From NCBI GenBank assembly GCA_027618565.1, contig JAQCEQ010000019.1:1-54655 (forward strand): DNA of 54,655 nucleotides, read 5' to 3'. The notes under the pieces were generated by a model. The model did no database searches. It was given only the letters and a program-made list of their open reading frames with translations, and was not told the DNA's origin. Below are positions 49,365-54,655 of this stretch, piece after piece. The translations under genes were made by a program, and so were the position numbers. Position 1 is the stretch's first letter. The number at the start of each line of letters is the position of its first letter. Origin of the DNA: Planctomycetota bacterium (GTDB taxonomy: Bacteria; Planctomycetota; Phycisphaerae; Phycisphaerales; SM1A02).

Positions 49365-51542
49365 ATGGAACGGAGACTCGCCGTGCTCGTCGCATTTTTT
49401 GTTTTTCTTGCGCCGATGGCGCAGGTCGCACTCGCGGCGTGCCCGCCGGACCTTGACGGTGACGGGCAGGTGGGCGGGGGAGACCTCGCATCCCTCCTCG
49501 CCTCGTGGGGCAGCCCGGCCGGAGACATCACGGGAGACGGAGCGACGGATGGAGCAGACCTCACTAGCCTCCTGAGCCAATGGGGTTCGATGTGTCCCGG
49601 CAAGGACATCATCCCCTACGAGTTGGCCGGCACGACGCTCTTGGCGGCACCTTGGTTCACCCCAGTGGATGTCGTGCTTCAGTCACAGATGGCGATGGCA
49701 GCTGTTGACGCGAACCGCCTCCAGGGACTCTCCGGCGGTTCGTACCCCTTGTATGTTGTCGCGGACCGAAACGGCGATGACTGGCAAGCGAACACTGACT
49801 TGCACGACCTTCGAGGGACCCCGCAACTGTGGGCGGTCAACCCCGGTGGCCGCGCGGCAAACATGGTTGAGGTCCTGAACACCGGACTGCTCGACATCGC
49901 GGGGGGGGGCAACCTTTTCATGGGTCTCGGCGTCGATCTCGTGCTGGATGTGGACGGCAGCGGCACGCTCACGCCGGGCGATGTCATCGACGGCATGGAT
50001 CGAGCCGGGATGGTGGTGTCGCGAAACCCTGTGCTCGCGGGGCCCTTCGCCGCATCCACGCTCTCCACCTACACGGCCTCTGGCGCGACGAGCGGATTCA
50101 CGACCTCGCGACTCTGGTACCCCACCGCGATCCAGTCGATGGCTCCGCAGCCGCTGATCGTCATCTCACACGGCAATGGTCACCAGTACAGCTGGTACGA
50201 CTTCCTGGGAACGCACCTGGCCAGCTGGGGCTACATCGTGATCTCCCACCAGAACAACACGGTGCCGGGAATCGAGACGGCCAGCACCACGACGCTGCAG
50301 CACACCAACGCGATCATTGGCCAGATGAACACGGTCGCGGCTGGCGCGATCGCCAACCGGATCGACACCAGCCGCATCGGCTGGATCGGCCACAGCCGAG
50401 GCGGCGAGGGTGTGGCGCGCGCCTACGACCGTCTCGTCGATGGCACCTACACGCCGACCAATTACGGCGCCGAGGACATCGGTGTCGTGATCTCCATCGC
50501 CCCCACCGACTTCCTGGGCAGTGCCAGTGCCAATCCGCACGGCGTTCCCTACATGCTGCTGTATGGCGCCGCGGACGGCGATGTATGCGGGTGCCCCGAC
50601 AACGACATCGCGGACTCGTTCAACCTCTACGAGCGGGCGACCGGGTGGCGATGCTCCACCTACATCCACGGTGCCGACCACAACGACTTCAATTGCTGCG
50701 GCTTTGAGGACTTCGCGGGACCATCCGGGACGGCCATCGGGCGAACCGAAGCGCAGGAAGTCCAGAAGGCGCAGATGCTGGCTGCACTCCAGTCGCGGCT
50801 CCGTGGCGATGTTGGCGCCGACGAGTTCCTCTGGCGGCAGGACCAGAGCCTCAAGATCCCGCAGTTTGCGGCGACAACCACGATCGTGCGCGAGTTTGAC
50901 CCCAACGGTGCGCAAGACCAGGTCGTGGAGAACTTCCAGACCAATACCGCCGTGACGCAGTCCAGCAGCGGCGGCGCCGTGAGTGTCGTGAACACCTACC
51001 TGGGCGAGGGGCTCCTGCAGGACGCCAACACGGCCTTCACCTGGGTCAGCTCGGATGCCTTCAACGGGGCGGTCCGCGGGCGCACCTCCGACACCGAGCG
51101 GTCGGGCGTCTTCTCTTGGGCCGATGATTCGACGATCCATTGGGAACTCCTCCCCGCGCTGGCCGACCAGTCCGACCAGTCCGACCAGACCCATCTGTCC
51201 GTGCGATTGGCCCAGGGTCCGCGCCACACCTACACCGTGACGCTTGCGGGGCCGTGCAACGCGGCATTCCGGCTTGTGGATGCCAATGGGCAATCGGCCA
51301 CGCTTTCGATCAACGCGTACGGGCAGGGCGTTCAGCGCCCATACCTGCGGACGGGCTACGGCACCGGCGCGGGGTGGCAGTCGGAGATGGAGACCTTCCG
51401 CTTGCCGCTGAGCGATTTTGCCGAACAGAATGCTGCACTGGACCTCTCCGCGCTGGTCGCTGTCGAGTTGCTCACCGGCCCAAGCCACGGAGCCAATGTG
51501 GGCCGCCTCCAGATCGATGATCTCCTGTTCACAAGGCCCTGA
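49365..51542 (+). CDS. Secreted alpha/beta hydrolase with N-terminal dockerin-like repeats
   Basis: 725 residues. Signal peptide 1-24 (RLAVLVAFFVFLAPMAQVA). Two calcium-binding dockerin-type repeats follow (CPPDLDGDGQVGGGDLASLL and DITGDGATDGADLTSLLSQW). From about 75 to 230 is a linker/beta domain with an EF-like DVDGSGTLTPGD. The hydrolase core has HGNGH (269-273, oxyanion region), GHSRGG with Ser344 as nucleophile, and HGADHNDF supplying the likely His. It resembles the chlorophyllase/PAF-acetylhydrolase-like group. The C-terminal 200 residues form a beta sandwich. A run of nine G lies at 49901-49909. The substrate is unknown. Confidence 0.82.
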   Translation: MERRLAVLVAFFVFLAPMAQVALAACPPDLDGDGQVGGGDLASLLASWGSPAGDITGDGATDGADLTSLLSQWGSMCPGKDIIPYELAGTTLLAAPWFTPVDVVLQSQMAMAAVDANRLQGLSGGSYPLYVVADRNGDDWQANTDLHDLRGTPQLWAVNPGGRAANMVEVLNTGLLDIAGGGNLFMGLGVDLVLDVDGSGTLTPGDVIDGMDRAGMVVSRNPVLAGPFAASTLSTYTASGATSGFTTSRLWYPTAIQSMAPQPLIVISHGNGHQYSWYDFLGTHLASWGYIVISHQNNTVPGIETASTTTLQHTNAIIGQMNTVAAGAIANRIDTSRIGWIGHSRGGEGVARAYDRLVDGTYTPTNYGAEDIGVVISIAPTDFLGSASANPHGVPYMLLYGAADGDVCGCPDNDIADSFNLYERATGWRCSTYIHGADHNDFNCCGFEDFAGPSGTAIGRTEAQEVQKAQMLAALQSRLRGDVGADEFLWRQDQSLKIPQFAATTTIVREFDPNGAQDQVVENFQTNTAVTQSSSGGAVSVVNTYLGEGLLQDANTAFTWVSSDAFNGAVRGRTSDTERSGVFSWADDSTIHWELLPALADQSDQSDQTHLSVRLAQGPRHTYTVTLAGPCNAAFRLVDANGQSATLSINAYGQGVQRPYLRTGYGTGAGWQSEMETFRLPLSDFAEQNAALDLSALVAVELLTGPSHGANVGRLQIDDLLFTRP

Positions 51543-51545
51543 ACG

Positions 51546-52220
51546 ATGATGCACACCATTGCCATTTCGATCGTCGCGCTTGCCATGGTGCAAGGCGCCG
51601 GCCAGCAGGTCGCCCCACCGGAGGTGGGTGAGCCGCCTGCGGTGCGCGAGGAGGGTCAGGGCATCCCCGCGATTCCCGCCACGCCCGCGCCGGCCGGCGA
51701 GATCCTGTGGGCCCGTGCCTTCGAAGTCGAGGAGCCATGGACCAGCGATTTCCGCGCGGACCATCCGACGATTCGGCACGGGTTCATCGTCGTGCTCAAG
51801 ACGGATGCCGCCATGGCGTTCCCGCGGCAAGTGGCGTGCCCTGTCCTGATGGCGGGCGAGATGCCGTGCGAGGTGATCGACCCGGTGGCGGGGAGCGAGT
51901 ATGTCGTGGCGCTCGCGGTGGTCCCCAATGCCGCTGAGGCGTGGGACCCGGAACCAGACTTCACGACCCTTGATCTTTGCTGGTGCGCTCCTGCGCTCCC
52001 CGAGCAAGTCACGCCGGAGTCAGCCGCCAAGTCATTCTCAAACGCGCGGACCGCTGGCGTGATTGCCGCGTGGCAGCGATCTCGTGGTGTTGATCCACTC
52101 GCACCGCTCCGCTCCGTCGCTGCCGACCCGACCAGCATCCGTCCAATGCTTGCCGCGGCCGATCGAGAGGCAGTCGTTCGCGCAGCGCTGGCCGGCCGCG
52201 AATCGATCTTGGCTCGCTAG
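51546..52220 (+). CDS. Hypothetical exported protein
   Basis: 224 residues, not recognised. A weak signal peptide (MMHTIAISIVALAMVQGAG) is followed by a proline-rich linker. Residues 55-150 contain strands (HGFIVVLKTDAAMAFPRQVA, SEYVVALAVVPNAAEAW) and Cys in LCWCAP and VACPVL that may pair. The C-terminal 60 residues are helical. It starts 3 bases after the hydrolase stop with no promoter of its own, so the two are one transcript and may act together at the surface. Confidence 0.62.
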   Translation: MMHTIAISIVALAMVQGAGQQVAPPEVGEPPAVREEGQGIPAIPATPAPAGEILWARAFEVEEPWTSDFRADHPTIRHGFIVVLKTDAAMAFPRQVACPVLMAGEMPCEVIDPVAGSEYVVALAVVPNAAEAWDPEPDFTTLDLCWCAPALPEQVTPESAAKSFSNARTAGVIAAWQRSRGVDPLAPLRSVAADPTSIRPMLAAADREAVVRAALAGRESILAR

Positions 52221-52480
52221 AAGCGTCATTCCACTCGCTTCTGAAGCCAAACTCTGGGGTGCTATTTCCCCTTTTGAGGATTTCAGTCGTGACAGGCCTC
52301 GGACTGCCCCTACTCCTTTCACGACAGGGACTCCCCGAAGGGCGGCATGTACATCAGTGCCTCTTCCGGCGTGGTGGTCGGCGGAGTTGTCGGCGCATTT
52401 GCCGGCGCGGAGTTGACAACTATGGGGCACGACGCAATCTACGGCTCGCCTGGGCTCCGTTGATCAGCCGCGGACTCGTC
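52221..52480. other. Gap without a confirmed gene
   Basis: 260 bases between the exported protein and the enzyme fragment. A plus-strand reading frame at 52347-52463 would give a 38-residue Gly/Val/Ala-rich peptide (MYISASSGVVVGGVVGAFAG), but no promoter or SD supports it. No terminator hairpin with a T-run is seen. Confidence 0.4.
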
Positions 52481-52951
52481 CTACGGAGTCTTCGCGACAC
52501 GAAAGCCGAAGAGGTAGTAGGTGCTGTCGGGCGAGGTGCTGTAGCGCCCCGACGCGCGGCAGTAGTAGGAGTTTTCGTTCCAGTTGCCGCCGCGCAACAC
52601 AGGGGAGGAACCAGTCGCAGGTCCTGTGGGGTTTGTTTGCGCCGCGCTTGAATAACTGCCATCCCAATCTTGGCACCACTCCCAAACATTGCCTGACATG
52701 TCGTGAAGGCCTAATGCGTTGGCAAACTTGCCGCCGACCGGCTTCGTGCCATAGGTAGCAGATCCTGGATCACCATTGTTTCCTGATTTCCACGCAATGT
52801 TGCCAAGAAGTGTGTCGTCATTCGTTCCATTTGCATATCCAGGGAAACTATGGAACGCTGTTGTTGTTCCGGCGCGATATGCATATTCCAATTCTGCTTC
52901 AGTGGGTAAGCGCAAACCTGTTACAGGGGTGCGCTGAACAGGTCCACCCCT
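52481..52951 (-). pseudogene. Truncated FGE/SUMF1-type gene (C-terminal half)
   Basis: About 150 residues of the formylglycine-generating-enzyme-like fold survive: TGLRLPTEAELEYAYRAGTT, TKPVGGKFANALGLHDMSGN, VWEWCQDWDG, VLRGGNWNENSYYCRASGRY and the final FGFRVAK. The N-terminal half of the domain and any start codon with homology are missing. Upstream of the QRTP residues the frame runs into an IS3-like end. The protein would lack part of the core, so the gene is likely dead unless a new start is used. Related proteins are often dockerin-linked or sulfatase-modifying. Confidence 0.75.
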
Positions 52952-53069
52952 AATGAGAGACCTTCGCGGCCCAAGGGGCCGAGAGGAGTCTCCGATGAAG
53001 CGTTCGAACAGGAAGCGGCGCCGTCCCGAGGCGGTGGTCGCGAAGCTGGGGCAGGCTCGACCCACGTGA
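52952..53069 (+). mobile_element. Remnant of an IS3-type insertion sequence end with orfA start
   Basis: An ATG at 52995 opens MKRSNRKRRRPEAVVAKLGQ, close to the start of IS3-family OrfA proteins (MKxxRxxPEQIVxKLxxA), then stops at 53067-53069 after 24 codons. GAGAGGAG lies before the ATG as an SD. The 43 bases before it would be the left end. No opposite end, orfB or target duplication is seen, so most of the element has been lost. Exact boundaries are uncertain. Confidence 0.55.
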
Positions 53070-53220
53070 GCCGCTACAAGGCTCACGCCCCGACTCATCA
53101 CCCGAGACTTCCGCCTTCCGCGGCCTCCGCGCCGTGCGCGAGGCGCCGAGAGTGGCTTGCCTGTCCTCGCGAGTACTGGTTGGTGCCCGATTCTTGTGAT
53201 TTCGCGTCGCGGCTGTGGCA
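53070..53220. other. Non-coding stretch after the IS remnant
   Basis: I see no credible gene, tRNA or repeat in these 151 bases; they may be debris from the insertion or the upstream spacer of the carbonic anhydrase gene. Together with the IS remnant this makes about 300 bases without an intact gene. Confidence 0.5.
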
Positions 53221-53249
53221 TTGCAGCGGACACGAATCGCCGCTATATT
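53221..53249 (+). promoter_or_regulatory. Sigma-70 type promoter of the carbonic anhydrase gene
   Basis: TTGCAG (53221-53226), exactly 17 bases, then TATATT (53244-53249), 7 bases before the ATG at 53257. Transcription should start at or next to the A of the ATG, giving a leaderless message. Confidence 0.7.
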
Positions 53250-53256
53250 TTCTGCC

Positions 53257-53976
53257 ATGAATCTCCTCAAAACCATTGTCCTCTCCTCACTCACGTTAGT
53301 CCTCGCTGCGTGCAACACCCCTTCGACTGCGGCGGCGCGCACTGACGGCATCAAATTCGGCGAGGCGAAACAAGAACTCGCCGCAGGAAATCAGCGCTTT
53401 CTCATGGGCGGCATGCAGTCGCACACCTGGCAGGTGGAGCGCGTCGTTCAAACTGGCGAGTTCGGGCAATCGCCGAGCATCGGCGTGCTCACCTGCGCCG
53501 ATTCGCGCACGCCACCAGAAATCATCTTCGACTGCGGCGTGGGCGATCTCTTCGTCGTGCGCATGGCGGGCAATGTCGAAGATCCCGCCACCGCAGGTAC
53601 GTTTGAGTACGGCTTCGCGGCACTGGGCATGCACACCGTCCTCGTGATGGGTCACACCAAGTGCGGCGCCGTGACCGCCGCAGCTGATGGCCAGCCACTC
53701 CCGGGCAACATGCCTGCGTTCATGGACATGATCACGCCCGCGCTCGCTGGATTGGCCAAGCCAATGAATGGTCCTGATGGCAAGCCCAACATGACCCCCG
53801 CCGCCGAGGCGAATGTGCGTTGGCAATTGAAGCAACTGCTCGCTCGCAGCGCGATGCTCACCAAGGCGCAGAAGGAAGGCAAGCTCGCGGTCCTGTGCGC
53901 GATGTATGACGTCGACACGGGCGAAGTGCGATTCCTTGACTGGGATTTGCAGGACGCTGTCTTGGTACGGAACTAA
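53257..53976 (+). CDS. Beta-class carbonic anhydrase, lipoprotein
   Basis: 239 residues. A lipoprotein signal with LVLAAC (Cys19) precedes the beta-carbonic anhydrase fold. Zinc ligands are Cys80 and Asp82 (LTCADSRTPPEI), His133 and Cys136 (MGHTKCGAV). RMAGNVEDPATAGTFEYG is the conserved dimer region. It interconverts CO2 and bicarbonate, here predicted outside the cytoplasm on a membrane, whereas most beta enzymes are cytosolic. It is monocistronic, with a strong promoter and a strong terminator. Base use looks less GC-biased than in the envelope genes, a possible sign of acquisition next to the IS remnant. Confidence 0.9.
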   Translation: MNLLKTIVLSSLTLVLAACNTPSTAAARTDGIKFGEAKQELAAGNQRFLMGGMQSHTWQVERVVQTGEFGQSPSIGVLTCADSRTPPEIIFDCGVGDLFVVRMAGNVEDPATAGTFEYGFAALGMHTVLVMGHTKCGAVTAAADGQPLPGNMPAFMDMITPALAGLAKPMNGPDGKPNMTPAAEANVRWQLKQLLARSAMLTKAQKEGKLAVLCAMYDVDTGEVRFLDWDLQDAVLVRN

Positions 53977-53978
53977 CA

Positions 53979-54024
53979 TCGAGTCATCGCGCGAATTGCA
54001 TCGCGCGATGACTCGAGTTTTTTT
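53979..54024 (+). terminator. Rho-independent terminator of the carbonic anhydrase gene
   Basis: A perfect 16-bp stem (53979-53994 with 54001-54016), a 6-base loop and seven T (54018-54024). It is the clearest intrinsic terminator in the window. On the minus strand it lacks a matching T-run, so it serves the plus transcript. Confidence 0.92.
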
Positions 54025-54060
54025 GATGATTGAGCGACGCGCGTATGCACGTCGTCTCAC

Positions 54061-54588
54061 TCACTTCGCAGTGTTGCTCGAGATCCGAATCCAATTGACG
54101 CTGCCGCTGCAGGTTTCGACGTAGTTCGTCACTGAGTCGTCGGCGAAGAACGTGATGTTGCCATCGCTCGGCGGAATCGCCAAGCCCAGCGGATCGGGCA
54201 TCACCCATTGCACGACACCGTTGACGGACGCGCTTAACAAACGCGTGCCGCCGTCGCGTGCGAGTCGCACGGTTGTTGTGACACCGAGAGGCAACGTGGT
54301 CGCGCTCATCGGACCAAACGGTGGAAGAATCTGGAAGACTGCGCCAGTTGGGCCGCGATAGAAACCGCGATCTTCGGTGCGATTGAAGAAGTCCAACAAC
54401 TTGGAGAACGCGAACTGGGTGGCGTTGACTTTCATTTCAAACTCGATGGCGAAGTCGCTTAAGTCGAGCCCGTCCACCGCCACAACTAAGCCTTGGTTGG
54501 CACCAAACACATAGCTGCCATCGACAATCTGATCAACGGTGAGATCGGCGGGGCAATCGCCGAGCACGCTGAAGCAGCAATGACACAC
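54061..54588 (-). CDS. LamG/concanavalin-like domain protein, 5' end uncertain
   Basis: About 175 residues in this frame. GDCPADLTVDQIVDGS resembles a worn dockerin-type start. The rest is a jelly-roll laminin-G-like sandwich: LDLSDFAIEFEMKVNA, FYRGPTGAVFQILPP, TTTVRLARDGGTRLLSASVN, ITFFADDSVTNY and SGSVNWIRISS at the end. The only start is a GTG without a signal peptide. A signal-like stretch (ACVIAASACSAIA) lies just upstream in another frame that stays open to the window edge, so a frameshift or a start outside the window is possible. Probably an exported carbohydrate-binding or adhesion module. Confidence 0.55.
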   Translation of the reverse strand: MCHCCFSVLGDCPADLTVDQIVDGSYVFGANQGLVVAVDGLDLSDFAIEFEMKVNATQFAFSKLLDFFNRTEDRGFYRGPTGAVFQILPPFGPMSATTLPLGVTTTVRLARDGGTRLLSASVNGVVQWVMPDPLGLAIPPSDGNITFFADDSVTNYVETCSGSVNWIRISSNTAK

Positions 54589-54655
54589 GCGATTTGAATG
54601 ATTTCAAAGTCGCCGTGGATGTCGCATGGAATCGTCGCGCGATATTCAGTGACGC

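Noticed and set aside
50166-52007. Minus-strand frame of 613 codons
   Set aside because: Antisense shadow of the secreted hydrolase and the following gene.
52347-52463. 38-residue Gly/Val/Ala-rich peptide on the plus strand
   Set aside because: No SD, no -10 element and no similarity that I recognise; it is kept only as a comment on the gap.

Overview
The window is GC-rich bacterial chromosome, gene-dense on both strands. It most likely comes from a planctomycete of the Phycisphaerae/Phycisphaerales type. Supporting signs are the N-terminal CPPDLDGDG dockerin-like repeat followed by LLASWG, an LpxC-FabZ fusion inside a bamA-ompH-lpxD-lpxA cluster (so an outer membrane with lipid A), and a TPR protein carrying RNA polymerase alpha C-terminal domains. 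Others are McsA/McsB outside the Firmicutes, a formylglycine-enzyme-like (FGE) gene remnant, and frequent ATGA/GTGA start-stop overlaps. The assignment rests on gene content only; no rRNA is present.

Layout. 1-5.7 kb: secreted zinc peptidase, fatty acid desaturase, initiator tRNA, a PGPGW-MFS transporter fusion and a phosphatase/cytochrome c'-like lipoprotein. 5.7-7.5 kb: ettA. 7.5-16.6 kb (minus): the envelope operon bamA, two ompH/skp-like genes, lpxD, lpxC-fabZ and lpxA, followed by an unknown gene and an M24 peptidase. 16.6-20.2 kb: gcvT, a primary-type sigma factor, a UVR-motif protein and DoxX. 20.2-25.1 kb: tRNA-Leu, class II DAHP synthase, then a catalytically dead ketosynthase paired with an intact one and a membrane-anchored partner. 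25.2-31.3 kb: a nuoG-like gene, a MATE exporter, the TPR/double alpha-CTD protein, a SpoIID protein and riboflavin synthase. 31.3-41.5 kb: an RsbU/SpoIIE-type phosphatase, gluQ, a pterin dehydratase, kdsA-mcsA-mcsB, a DUF1444 protein, pabA, a beta-repeat membrane protein, a Gfo/Idh oxidoreductase and an RluA-type enzyme. 41.6-49.3 kb: a TolB-like propeller, nadB, a lipoprotein, an MmgE/PrpD protein, UPF0316, a B12-domain/MeaB fusion and a membrane protein with a repeat tail. 49.3-54.6 kb is more accessory: a dockerin-bearing secreted hydrolase, an FGE-like fragment cut off at an IS3-type remnant, a lipoprotein beta-carbonic anhydrase with a textbook promoter and terminator, and a LamG-like secreted protein.

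The strongest cross-cutting signal is regulatory. Nineteen gene starts have a TANNNT (-10-like) hexamer 6-10 bases before the start codon and no obvious ribosome-binding site, which implies widespread leaderless transcription. The same element appears before the initiator tRNA with a good -35 box. Three TAG stop codons of upstream genes double as the start of the downstream gene's TANNNT, and one 23-bp divergent gap seems to drive two leaderless genes in opposite directions.
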